A DNA stretch of 64,000 nucleotides from Vicinamibacterales bacterium (GTDB lineage Bacteria; Acidobacteriota; Vicinamibacteria; Vicinamibacterales; UBA2999), in assembly GCA_041659285.1 (NCBI GenBank), contig JBAZYO010000005.1, positions 310,001-374,000 of the forward strand, read 5' to 3'. A model generated the notes under the pieces. That model worked only from the letters and a program-made list of their open reading frames with translations. It had not been told where the DNA came from and did no database searches. Position 1 is the stretch's first letter; each line of letters starts with the position of its first letter. Position numbers and translations under genes: made by a program. Positions 56,478 to 64,000 of the stretch are shown here, one piece after another.

Positions 56478-58463
56478 GTGCATCTGACCCTCCGGTCGCT
56501 CTGCCTCGCCACCTGCGTAGTCCTGTTCGGCTCGGCCGCCCACGCCGACGTGGTGAAGCTGGTGGTCGAGAAACGCGAGGCGTTTGCCAACCAGGGCCGG
56601 CCCTACGAGAAGCTGACCGGCCGCTTCTACGGCGAGCTGGACGCGCGGCACCCGCTGAACGCAGTCATCACCGACATCGAGCACGCACCCCGCAACGCGC
56701 GGGGCCAGGTCGAGTATTCGGCCACCTTCACCATCCTGAAGCCTGTGGACATGACGGGCGTTACCGGCGTCCTCGTCTATCAGGTACCGAACCGCGGACG
56801 AGCGGGCATCGAGGGTGGCGGTTACTTCGCCGACTTCCGTTCGCAGGGCCATGTGCTGGTCGCGAATGGATGGCAGGCCGACATTGCTGCTGGCGCGGGC
56901 ATCGAGACGCTGGTGACGCCCATTGCCAAGCACGCGGATGGCTCGAGCATCACCGGGCCCGTGATGTCGCGCATCGCCGACGCTCCCGCCGGATCCAACA
57001 CGCAGACAATCATTCGTGGCCGGGTAACGGGCACGGCGACGCCGGCGAGCCTCGATACCACCAAGGCGACGCTGACGCGCCGCGCGTCCGAGGCCGGCAG
57101 CCGGGTGCCCCTGCGCGCCGACGAGTGGGCTTTTGCCGATTGCTCCGCGACCCCGTTTCCAGGCCGCGCGGCGCCCGACAAGGTGTGCCTGAAGGGCGGT
57201 TTCGATCCGGCGTCGCTCTACGAGCTGACCTACATCGCCAAGGATCCACCGGTCCACGGCATCGGCTTCGCCGCCACCCGCGATCTGATTGCGTTCCTGC
57301 GCCACGGCTCCACCGGAAATCCGCTGGCCGCGGCGGTCCGTCACACCATCGCGCAGGGCAACTCCCAGTCGGGCAACTACCTAAGGAGCTTGCTGCACCT
57401 CGGCTTCAACCAGGACGAGGCCGGACGCCGCGTGTTCGATGGCATGAACCCCAACATCGCGGCGCGTCAGCTGGCGATGAACATCCGCTTCAGCGCACCG
57501 AGCGGCGCGGCCGAGATGTTCGAGCCGGGCAGCGAGGGCGTGTTGTGGTGGAGCGACTACGCCGATCAGGCGCGGGGCCGTCAGGCTGGCGGACTGCTGG
57601 CGCGGTGCCAGGCCACCGGGACGTGCCCGCGCATTGTCGAGACGTTCGGCTCGGCCGAGTTCTACTCGTTGAGGGCCTCGCCCAACCTCGTCGGCACGCG
57701 CGCGGACCGGGACATTCCGCTTCCGGCCAACGCCCGGCGCTATTACTCGCCGAGCACCCGTCACGGCGGTGGCCAAGGCGGGTTCAACGTGGATGTGCCG
57801 ATCGATGCGTGTTGCCAGCTGGCATCCAACCCGAACCCCTCTGCCGATACGAATCGTGCGCTGCTGCACGCACTCGTCGATTGGGTCGTAAAGGACGCGC
57901 CACCGCCCCCCAGCCGCTATCCGCGATGGGATCGCGGTGATCTGGTGCCGCCCACGCAGGCGGCCCTGGGGTTTCCGCTGATTCCAGGCGTTTCGCTCCC
58001 CGACGGCGTGATCGTGCCGTTCTACGAGTACGACTTCGGGCCCGGCTTCCGCAATGCCGATGTCTCCGGCGTCGTCTCGGTGCAGCCGCCCATCGTCCGG
58101 CAGACGCTGCCGATGCTCGTGCCTCGCGTGGATGCTGACGGGAACGAACTGGCTGGGGTTCGCAGCGTGCTGCTCGAGGCGCCGCTCGGCACCTATACCG
58201 GCTGGAATCCCATCGCCCGTGGGTTCTTCAAGGGCGACATCCAGGCGCTTGGCGGCGGCTTCATTCCATTCGCCAGGACCAAGGCGCAACGCGTGGCCGC
58301 AGGCGATCCACGCCTGTCACTGGAGGAACGCTACGTCACGCACGACGCGTACGTCGCACGCGTCAAGGCTGCCGCGGCGCGAGCGGTGGCCGAACGGTTC
58401 TTGTTGCCGGACGACGCGGAAAAGCTGGTGGCGCAGGCTGAGAAGAGCAGCGTCCTGCGATAG
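56478..58463 (+). CDS. Exported alpha/beta hydrolase-domain protein
   Basis: A 661-aa protein with a Sec signal peptide (LTLRSLCLATCVVLFGSAAHAD). It matches the large group annotated as alpha/beta hydrolase domain-containing proteins: GVLVYQVPNRGRAG, GHVLVANGWQADI, the nucleophile elbow QGNSQSGNYLRSLLHLGFN (Ser near 300), DGMNPNIAA, and the final GTYTGWNPIARGFFKGDIQALGGGFIPFARTKAQR. Several cysteines (FADCSATPF, VCLKGG, CQATGTC, ACCQL) fit disulfides in the periplasm. The substrate is unknown; an ester of a hydrophobic compound is plausible. The start is GTG 56478 with no ribosome binding site. Confidence 0.85.
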   Translation: MHLTLRSLCLATCVVLFGSAAHADVVKLVVEKREAFANQGRPYEKLTGRFYGELDARHPLNAVITDIEHAPRNARGQVEYSATFTILKPVDMTGVTGVLVYQVPNRGRAGIEGGGYFADFRSQGHVLVANGWQADIAAGAGIETLVTPIAKHADGSSITGPVMSRIADAPAGSNTQTIIRGRVTGTATPASLDTTKATLTRRASEAGSRVPLRADEWAFADCSATPFPGRAAPDKVCLKGGFDPASLYELTYIAKDPPVHGIGFAATRDLIAFLRHGSTGNPLAAAVRHTIAQGNSQSGNYLRSLLHLGFNQDEAGRRVFDGMNPNIAARQLAMNIRFSAPSGAAEMFEPGSEGVLWWSDYADQARGRQAGGLLARCQATGTCPRIVETFGSAEFYSLRASPNLVGTRADRDIPLPANARRYYSPSTRHGGGQGGFNVDVPIDACCQLASNPNPSADTNRALLHALVDWVVKDAPPPPSRYPRWDRGDLVPPTQAALGFPLIPGVSLPDGVIVPFYEYDFGPGFRNADVSGVVSVQPPIVRQTLPMLVPRVDADGNELAGVRSVLLEAPLGTYTGWNPIARGFFKGDIQALGGGFIPFARTKAQRVAAGDPRLSLEERYVTHDAYVARVKAAAARAVAERFLLPDDAEKLVAQAEKSSVLR

Positions 58464-58488
58464 CCCCGGTTGTGCCAGAATTCGACCA

Positions 58489-59019
58489 GTGAACTTCGGG
58501 GAGGCGCTCGATCGTGTGGGCACCGTGCTGGCCGCGGGGAGTTGGCAGTGGGCGGTTGCCGGCGGCGTGGCGCTGTCTGCCTACGGCAACCCGCGCATGA
58601 CCCTGGACCTCGACATTGTCACCGAAGCGGCGGCGCAAGACACGGTGGTGTCGGGATTGGAGGCGGCCGGTTACGTCACGCTCTACCGATCCACGGGTTT
58701 CTCGAACCATCGCCATCCCGAATCGCAGTGGGGGCGTCTGGACTTCATCTATGTGGATGGCGGTACGGCGCGCCAGCTGTTTGCGTCCCTGCGACCGTTA
58801 CCAGGTCCGGCGGGACGGTCAGTGCTGGTTCCTCGGGCCGAGCACTTGATTGCCATGAAAGTGCAAGCCATGAAGAACGCACCCGATCGCGCGCTACAAG
58901 ACTTGGCGGACATCGCCTACTTGCTGTCGCTCCCAGGAACGGACGGTGTCGAGGCGCGTGGCTACTTCGTGAAAGCGGGCCTGTCCGATCGATGGGAGCA
59001 GCTGACGCATGGCCGCTGA
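58489..59019 (+). CDS. AbiEii-like nucleotidyltransferase
   Basis: A 176-aa protein starting at GTG 58489, 25 bp after the hydrolase stop. WQWAVAGGVALSAYGNPRMTLDLDIV holds the GG and the DxD (here DLD) of the minimal nucleotidyltransferase fold; LDFIYVD gives the third acidic residue. RAEHLIAMKVQAMKNAPDRALQDLADIAYLL is the conserved C-terminal helix of the AbiEii/AbiGii toxin-like family. A small gene overlaps its end by 11 bp. A CAGAAT 7 nt before the GTG suggests a leaderless start. The family includes toxins that modify tRNA, but many members are uncharacterised. Confidence 0.8.
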   Translation: MNFGEALDRVGTVLAAGSWQWAVAGGVALSAYGNPRMTLDLDIVTEAAAQDTVVSGLEAAGYVTLYRSTGFSNHRHPESQWGRLDFIYVDGGTARQLFASLRPLPGPAGRSVLVPRAEHLIAMKVQAMKNAPDRALQDLADIAYLLSLPGTDGVEARGYFVKAGLSDRWEQLTHGR

Positions 59020-59215
59020 GTTGCTGTTCGATCTCGATCGGGATCTGCCGGTGACTGCGGCCGACGTGGAGGCACAGCGACGCCTGCGCGCCGACCTGCC
59101 ATCGTGGTTCGAGTTGAACTGGACGCAGATTGCTGACATCGTCGGCCCGGGGGCTCTCGATCGGCGGCCTCTGGCTGAAGATCGCTGGCGCCCGTTCTCC
59201 CTCGAGACCACCTAG
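59009..59215 (+). CDS. Small acidic partner of the nucleotidyltransferase, unknown
   Basis: A 68-aa protein, MAAELLFDLDRDLPVTAADV onward, ending RPFSLETT. GGGAGCAG lies 7-8 nt before ATG 59009, inside the upstream gene, so the two are translationally coupled. It is acidic and lacks known DNA-binding motifs. Position and size suggest an antidote or accessory factor for the nucleotidyltransferase, but its gene comes second, unlike the usual AbiEi-AbiEii order where the antitoxin comes first. I do not recognise the family. Confidence 0.6.
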   Translation: MAAELLFDLDRDLPVTAADVEAQRRLRADLPSWFELNWTQIADIVGPGALDRRPLAEDRWRPFSLETT

Positions 59216-59272
59216 CGATCAACCGGTCGCGCGTGCACGCGTGTTATTCTCGCCTGACCCTTCCGATCTGGA

Positions 59273-60367
59273 CTATTCCTTCTGCACCGTCACCGTGACC
59301 GGCGCCTGCATGCGCACCGTCACCGTAGTGCCGGCCGACAGCGTGGCCGGGTTGCGGTCGTTGCTCATGGCCGCCGCGGTGCCGGCGCCGGCGCCGACCG
59401 CGCCGCCGATGGCCGCGCCCTTGCCGCCGCCGAGGATGGCGCCGAGAATGGCGCCGCCGATGGCCGCACCGCCGACCTTGGCTGCGCTTTCACCGCCGGG
59501 CGATTGCCCCTCGCGGACGACCGGGTCGCTCTTGAGCGCGAGCTGCGTGCCGTCGGCCAGCACGATGGTGTGGAACCGGATCGCCAGGCGCGCCTTGCCC
59601 TTCATGCGGCCGCCCTTGTCCACTTCGGTCACCGAACCGCGGACGGTCGAGCCCGCCGGAATGGCAATGCGATTCTCCACGCGCACGTCGCGCGTGACGC
59701 GCGCGTCAACCTTGTCTTCGACGCGGGCCAGTTCGCTCGACACCGTGCGCTCGATCTGCAAGCCGAGCACGGCATCCGACGGCACCGTGACCTCCACGAA
59801 TTCCGGCGCGGGCGGCGGCGGTGGTGCCGGCCCATTCGACTCGCGTGACCGCTCGCTCAGGGCAGGCGGTTCGGGTTCGCGGTACTCCGGGACCGACGGC
59901 TGCACCGGGGCGCGCGACTCCCACATCGTCCCGCCGGACGGCGTGTTGCGCGCTTCTTCACGGGGCGCTGGATTCGACGAGGCAATCGTCGCTTCAGGCA
60001 CGGGCGCCGGCGTACGCGAGGGCACCGCGGGCAGCGAGGCCGCCGCGCGCGACGAGGTCGCCGGCGCGCTCGAGATGGCCGGCATCCGGCGCGACGTGCT
60101 CGGCGCGGGGCTGATCTGCGTAGTGTCGGGAGCGTTCGGGCGCGGGGCCTCCGGGGCGATCACGCCTTCGGACTCGGTGACAGGCGCCCCTGGCGTCGCA
60201 ACCGCAGCAGGTTCGACGGGCGCCCCCGAGGCCCCCGAGGCACCATAGGCACCTGAGGCACCCGATGTCTGATTCTGCCGGACCGCCAGGTAGGACCCGC
60301 CGGCTGCCGCCGCCAGGCACCCAATCGACAATCCCGCGAAGACCAGCTTGTTGAACTCCATTGCCAT
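59273..60367 (-). CDS. Membrane-anchored protein with glycine-zipper C-terminus
   Basis: A 364-aa protein. An N-terminal anchor (KLVFAGLSIGCLAAAAGGSYLAV) is followed by a long low-complexity linker rich in Pro, Ala and Ser that begins with GASGAYGASGASGAP, encoded by near-identical 9-12 bp repeats. From about 200 a domain reads EFVEVTVPSDAVLGLQIERTVSSELARVEDKVDARVTRDV, then AIPAGSTVRGSVTEVDKGGRMKGKARLAIRFH, a beta pattern like VirB10/TrbI. Then comes a glycine zipper (VGGAAIGGAILGAILGGGKGAAIGGAVGAGAG). ATG 60367 follows GGGAG. It probably spans the envelope; no other secretion genes are present. Confidence 0.7.
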   Translation of the reverse strand: MAMEFNKLVFAGLSIGCLAAAAGGSYLAVRQNQTSGASGAYGASGASGAPVEPAAVATPGAPVTESEGVIAPEAPRPNAPDTTQISPAPSTSRRMPAISSAPATSSRAAASLPAVPSRTPAPVPEATIASSNPAPREEARNTPSGGTMWESRAPVQPSVPEYREPEPPALSERSRESNGPAPPPPPAPEFVEVTVPSDAVLGLQIERTVSSELARVEDKVDARVTRDVRVENRIAIPAGSTVRGSVTEVDKGGRMKGKARLAIRFHTIVLADGTQLALKSDPVVREGQSPGGESAAKVGGAAIGGAILGAILGGGKGAAIGGAVGAGAGTAAAMSNDRNPATLSAGTTVTVRMQAPVTVTVQKE

Positions 60368-60496
60368 TGCTCCCTGCCGTCGTTTCAGCAAGGGCCGTGC
60401 CGTGCGAAAACAGGCGGAAACCGGCATTCTACGCCGGTTTTCACGTCGAATTCCGCTGCCGGGTGTCCTGATCCGTGGAAGGTGTCCCCTCGGGCC

Positions 60497-60502
60497 TATA
60501 CT
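60497..60502 (+). promoter_or_regulatory. -10 element (TATACT) for the peptidase gene
   Basis: TATACT precedes GGAGGAC (60510-60516) and ATG 60519. Transcription would start near 60509, giving a very short leader. No clear -35 is seen. Confidence 0.35.
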
Positions 60503-60518
60503 GGCCTTCGGAGGACGA

Positions 60519-63461
60519 ATGAAGAGATTCATCGCAGGCGTGGCGGCCGTGGCCATGGCCGCCGGCGCCATCACGGCCTTGAGCGCCCAGTCCAAGGCCT
60601 CACCCCAGAAAATCGACGCGGAGTACACCGCCAAGATCAAGGAAGCGCTCCAGGATCCCCGGATCACCACGGAGCTGGTCGATCACCTGCCGGCGTCCGA
60701 CACCGTGCCGTCGCCGCTCAAGTTCCTGGGCCGCTACGTCGGCCAGCCCGGCGAGCTGACCTACGCCAAAGACATCCATCGTTACTACGAGCAGCTCGCG
60801 AAGGTGTCGCCCCGCGCCCGCTACTGGAAGATCGGCACGAGCGAAGAGGGCCGCGACATGGTGGCGCTCGCGATTGCGGACGAGGCGACGATCAAGAACC
60901 TCGAGAAGTACCGCGATCAGCTGGCGGCGTTGAACGATCCGCGCAAGACCACCGACGCGCAGGCCCAGGCCCTGCTCAAGACCGCCAAGCCGATCTACTA
61001 CCTCACCAGCGGCATCCACTCGCCGGAAAACGGCGGGCCCGAAATGCTGGTTGAACTGGCCTACCGCCTCATCGTCGAGGAGACGCCGTTCATTCAGAAC
61101 ATCCGCAACCACGTGATCACGCTGATCACGCCGGTGATAGAAGTGGACGGCCGCGAGAAGCAGGTTGACACCTACTACTTCAACAAGACCCGCGCCCAGG
61201 GCGACGCCCGGCTGCCGCTGATGTATTGGGGCAAGTACGTGCAGCACGACAACAACCGCGACGGCATGGGCCAGTTCCTCGAGCTGACCAAGGCGGTGAC
61301 CCGCACGCAGTTGCAGTGGTACCCGACCGTCATGCACGACCTGCACGAGGCGCAGACCTACCTCTACTCGTCCACCGGCACCGGCCCCTACAACGACGCG
61401 CTCGATCCGATCGTGATCAGCGAGTGGTGGCAGCTGGCGCAGAACGACGTCATGGAAATGACCAAGCGCGGCGTGCCCGGCGTGTGGACCTACGGCTTCT
61501 ACGACGGCTGGGTGCCGAACTACATGTTCTTCATCGCCCACTCGCACAACTCGGTCGGCCGCTTCTACGAGGTGCAGAGCTACGGCCCCGACAATTACGA
61601 GGTGCGCCCCGGCGCCACCACCACCAGCAAGGAATGGTTCCGGCCCAACCCGCCGCTGCCGTTCATCAAGTGGGGGCCGCGCAACAACACCAACATCCAG
61701 CAGTCGGCCGTGCTCTTCTCCCTCAGCCACGTGGCGAAGAACAAGGAGACCTACCTCGAGAACTACTGGCTGAAGAACAAGCGGTCGATCGCGGAGGGCA
61801 CCGACGGCCCGATCAACGCGTGGATCATTCCCGCCGGCCAGCGCCGCAAGGCCGACGCCGCCGACGCGGTGAACGAGCTGATGCGCCAGGGCCTCGAGAT
61901 TCACCGCGCCGGCAGCGCCTTCAAGGCCGGCAACGTCAACGTCGCCGCCGGCGATTACGTGGTCCGTGGCGACCAGCCGTACCGCACGCTGGCCGAGATG
62001 TACTTCTCGGTGCAGAACTATCCGCCGCAGAACCCCAGTCCCTATGACGACACCGGCTGGACGTTCCAGTTCATGCGCAACATCAAGATGGCGACCGTCA
62101 ACGACAAGGGCGTGTTCACGCAGCCCATGACGAAGGTCACCGACCCGGTGAAGGCCGCCGGCGGCATCGAAGGTGCCGGCGCGACACTTGTCGTCGAGCA
62201 CACCGCCGACAACAACCTCGTCACGTTCCGCTTCAAGAACGCCGATGTCAGGATGATGGCCGCCGAAGAGGACTTCGAGCTGAACGGCCGGAAGTTCCGC
62301 GCCGGCGCGCTGATCGTGCCCAACGCCGATCGCGCCAGGTTCGAGCCGATGCTGCGGGACCTCGGCCTGTCGGCGTGGGCCGTGGCCGCGGCGCCGTCGG
62401 TCAAGACGCACGACCTCGACATCCCGCGCATCGGCTACATCCACAGCTGGACGCGCACGCAGGACGAAGGCTGGGTCCGCGCCGCCCTCGACACCTACGG
62501 CGTGCCCTACACCTACTTCGCCGACCAGAGGCTGAAAGGCGAGCCCAACCTGCGGTCGAAGTACGACGTGATCATCTTCCCGCACGTCGGCGGCACCGCG
62601 CAGTCGCAGGTCAACGGCATGGCCATGACCGGCAAGGCCCCGCTGCCCTACAAGAAGACCGACAAGACGCCGAACCTTGCCTTCGTGGATCAGTCCGACG
62701 ACATCCGCGGCGGCATGGGCCTCGAAGGGCTGATGAACCTGGCGAAGTTCGTCCAGGACGGCGGCACGCTCATCACCGAAGGATCGACGGCCACGATCTT
62801 CCCGGCCTACGCGGTGACGACGGGTGTCACGGTGGAGACGCCGGCGCAGCTGTTCGTGCGCGGCTCGATCCTTCGCGGCAAGTGGAGCGATGCGAAGAGT
62901 CCGCTCGCCTACGGCTACGACAACGCCGATCTGCCGGTGTACTTCAACCAGTCACCGGTGTTGAACGTGGGAGGCGGTGGTCCCGGCGGGTTTGGCGGCT
63001 TCGGCGGTGGTGGTGGCGGCCCGGCCAACGCCGGCCTTGGCCAGAACGTCACGCCGAACGCCACGCCCGTGCACATTTCGCCCTTCGAGGCGGACGAGGC
63101 GGCGGCCCAGGCCGGCGAGCGGCCGCAAGCCGACGCGGCGGAAGAGTTCCGCAACCGGGCGCGCCAGGCCGGCGTCACCTTCGACGAATCGCGCCCGCGC
63201 GTGGTGATGTCGTTCCCGCAGAACCCGAACGACATGCTGCTGTCGGGCACGCTGGCGAATGGGCAGTTCCTCTCGAACCGCGCCGCGCTGGTGGATGTGC
63301 CGCTCGGCCGAGGCCACGTGGTGATGTTCGCCATTCGCCCGTTCTGGCGGTGGCAGACCCAGGGCACCTACTCGCTGGGCTTCAACGCCCTCATGAACTG
63401 GAACGACCTCGACGCCGGCAAGGCCGAACCGCAGTCGCCCACGACCTCCGGCCAGCAATAG
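60519..63461 (+). CDS. Exported M14-family (zinc carboxypeptidase-like) protein
   Basis: A 980-aa protein with a signal peptide (IAGVAAVAMAAGAITALSAQS). The M14 core follows: YYEQLAKVSPRARYWKIGTSEEGRDMVALAI, then YLTSGIHSPENGGPEMLVELAYRL, where H-x-x-E gives two zinc ligands, VITLITPVIEVDGREKQVDTYYFNKT, and MHDLHEAQTYLYS with the third His. The C-terminal half has a class-I amidotransferase-like region (YDVIIFPHVGGTAQSQ) and a glycine-rich loop (GGGGPGGFGGFGGGGGG). ATG 60519 follows GGAGG; the longer frame upstream is discarded. It likely trims peptides or modified peptides outside the cytoplasm. A perfect inverted repeat follows the gene. Confidence 0.88.
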   Translation: MKRFIAGVAAVAMAAGAITALSAQSKASPQKIDAEYTAKIKEALQDPRITTELVDHLPASDTVPSPLKFLGRYVGQPGELTYAKDIHRYYEQLAKVSPRARYWKIGTSEEGRDMVALAIADEATIKNLEKYRDQLAALNDPRKTTDAQAQALLKTAKPIYYLTSGIHSPENGGPEMLVELAYRLIVEETPFIQNIRNHVITLITPVIEVDGREKQVDTYYFNKTRAQGDARLPLMYWGKYVQHDNNRDGMGQFLELTKAVTRTQLQWYPTVMHDLHEAQTYLYSSTGTGPYNDALDPIVISEWWQLAQNDVMEMTKRGVPGVWTYGFYDGWVPNYMFFIAHSHNSVGRFYEVQSYGPDNYEVRPGATTTSKEWFRPNPPLPFIKWGPRNNTNIQQSAVLFSLSHVAKNKETYLENYWLKNKRSIAEGTDGPINAWIIPAGQRRKADAADAVNELMRQGLEIHRAGSAFKAGNVNVAAGDYVVRGDQPYRTLAEMYFSVQNYPPQNPSPYDDTGWTFQFMRNIKMATVNDKGVFTQPMTKVTDPVKAAGGIEGAGATLVVEHTADNNLVTFRFKNADVRMMAAEEDFELNGRKFRAGALIVPNADRARFEPMLRDLGLSAWAVAAAPSVKTHDLDIPRIGYIHSWTRTQDEGWVRAALDTYGVPYTYFADQRLKGEPNLRSKYDVIIFPHVGGTAQSQVNGMAMTGKAPLPYKKTDKTPNLAFVDQSDDIRGGMGLEGLMNLAKFVQDGGTLITEGSTATIFPAYAVTTGVTVETPAQLFVRGSILRGKWSDAKSPLAYGYDNADLPVYFNQSPVLNVGGGGPGGFGGFGGGGGGPANAGLGQNVTPNATPVHISPFEADEAAAQAGERPQADAAEEFRNRARQAGVTFDESRPRVVMSFPQNPNDMLLSGTLANGQFLSNRAALVDVPLGRGHVVMFAIRPFWRWQTQGTYSLGFNALMNWNDLDAGKAEPQSPTTSGQQ

Positions 63462-63513
63462 AAGGAATCCCCATCCCGTCAGGGAATTTCAGCAACACCT
63501 CGGGAAATTGACG

Positions 63514-63542
63514 CGAAATCGGCCCCGCTGGGGCCGATTTCG
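63514..63542. terminator. Perfect 13-bp inverted repeat after the peptidase gene
   Basis: CGAAATCGGCCCC and GGGGCCGATTTCG are exact reverse complements around a GCT loop, 52 bp after the peptidase stop and 14 bp before a sigma-54 promoter. ATTTCGTTGTT follows, a weak U-rich tail. It may be the peptidase terminator or a regulator site for the next gene. Confidence 0.5.
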
Positions 63543-63555
63543 TTGTTGCCCCGGC

Positions 63556-63571
63556 TGGCCATCTTCTTGCT
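63556..63571 (+). promoter_or_regulatory. Sigma-54 promoter of the last gene
   Basis: TGGCCATCTTCTTGCT has TGGC at -24 and TTGCT at -12 with exact RpoN spacing. The predicted start near 63582 is next to the AGGGTGA ribosome binding site, as at 12366-12409. GGGAATTTC and GGGAAATTG motifs lie 65-85 bp upstream. Confidence 0.6.
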
Positions 63572-63593
63572 TTCCACCCGTCGAGGGTGAGTC

Positions 63594-64000
63594 ATGCAAT
63601 CCCGGCGAAATCCGCTCTTCATCCTGCTGATCGCCACCGCCACCGCTGCCACTGCCGCAGGCACGGTGCGACAGGCCCCCAAGACCGAGACCCTGGCCGG
63701 ACCGGCTGTCGTCGAGAGCTGGGGCCCCGGCGCCCTCGATCGCTGGCGCGCCGACGGCGGTTCGAACACCAACCCGGTCCTGACCGCCTCGATCATGCCT
63801 TCCCCCTCGGGGATCGGCGAGGCCCTGCGCACCACCGCGGCTCCCGGTAACGGCGAATGCCGCCCCGTGTCGGTGACGCGCTCGTTCGACGCGGCGAAGG
63901 TGCAGGCCTACGATGCCTACCTGGATGCGTTCGTCGTCTTTCGCTCCAGCGACGAAGACGCGCAACCCGTGTTCATTCGCGTGGAACTGTTCGACGAAGC
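63594..64000 (+). CDS. Exported protein, unknown, cut by the window end
   Basis: An open frame runs from ATG 63594 to the right edge with no stop, at least 135 residues. It starts MQSRRNPLFILLIATATAAT, a signal peptide, and continues with VVESWGPGALDRWRADGG, CRPVSVTRSFDAAKVQAYDAYL and FVVFRSSDEDAQPVFIRVEL. The later part looks like beta strands of a jelly-roll or adhesion-like domain. AGGGTGA precedes the ATG and a strong sigma-54-like promoter lies at 63556-63571. I do not recognise the family. Confidence 0.65.
   Translation, partial: MQSRRNPLFILLIATATAATAAGTVRQAPKTETLAGPAVVESWGPGALDRWRADGGSNTNPVLTASIMPSPSGIGEALRTTAAPGNGECRPVSVTRSFDAAKVQAYDAYLDAFVVFRSSDEDAQPVFIRVELFDE

Overview
The window is GC-rich, densely coded bacterial DNA with no rRNA, tRNA, insertion sequence or CRISPR that I can see. 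The gene content suggests a soil-type Acidobacteriota, most likely a Vicinamibacteria-like lineage: a very large Oar-like TonB-dependent receptor with an N-terminal carboxypeptidase-regulatory-like domain, a DUF5916 outer-membrane protein, Planctomycete-type cytochrome/DUF1549/DUF1553 and DUF1501 proteins, and many Sec-exported proteins of unknown function. The placement is inferred from protein families, not from a marker gene.

Layout. (1) 449-10427: a complete membrane-bound [NiFe] uptake hydrogenase operon. It starts with an apparently unrecognised 52-aa membrane protein whose stop overlaps the small-subunit start, then small subunit, large subunit, cytochrome b, maturation protease and hypA-B-F-C-D-E. 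Most junctions are short overlaps. The small subunit has Asn where the second Cys of the proximal-cluster CxxC normally sits. (2) 10453-12260: a START-like protein (minus strand) and a tandem universal stress protein (plus), separated by phased palindromes and a minus-strand sigma-54-type promoter. (3) 12409-20879: a tight run of eight genes behind a sigma-54-type promoter: exported protein, Omp85-type barrel, a protein with a kinase-like residue pattern, metallophosphoesterase, NhaA-like antiporter, CHAD protein, ABC exporter, START-like protein. (4) 20919-34537: DUF5916 protein, DedA, VanX-type dipeptidase, small exported protein, a minus-strand set (RTX-like repeat protein, coiled-coil/HEAT protein, OmpA), lipoprotein, GT-C/TPR membrane protein, CapA, metK behind an attenuator-like leader, and a DUF442-type phosphatase. 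(5) 34849-38085: an MtrA/DmsE-type decaheme cytochrome and MtrB/PioB-type porin, i.e. a trans-outer-membrane electron conduit; one of the ten heme motifs is CxxCR. (6) 38543-56243: a co-directional set running from the TonB receptor through cytochrome/DUF1549/DUF1553, DUF1501, sodium-solute symporter, beta-propeller and two DUF1989 proteins to a biotin-dependent urea/guanidine carboxylase and allophanate hydrolase. (7) 56280-64000: a radical-SAM remnant, an alpha/beta hydrolase, a nucleotidyltransferase toxin-like pair, a glycine-zipper protein, an M14-like peptidase and the start of another exported protein.

How it fits together. The hydrogenase would feed electrons from H2 to quinones. The MtrAB-like conduit would carry electrons across the outer membrane. 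The guanidine/urea module would release ammonium from a guanidino compound or urea brought in through the TonB and symporter steps. A recurring theme is a -24/-12 (sigma-54) promoter match, often near GGGGAATTCCCC-like palindromes, ahead of the hydrogenase, START-like, eight-gene, MtrAB, TonB/guanidine and final exported genes. This suggests that an RpoN-dependent activator not encoded here controls much of the window. All functions are read from sequence motifs only; no database search was possible.
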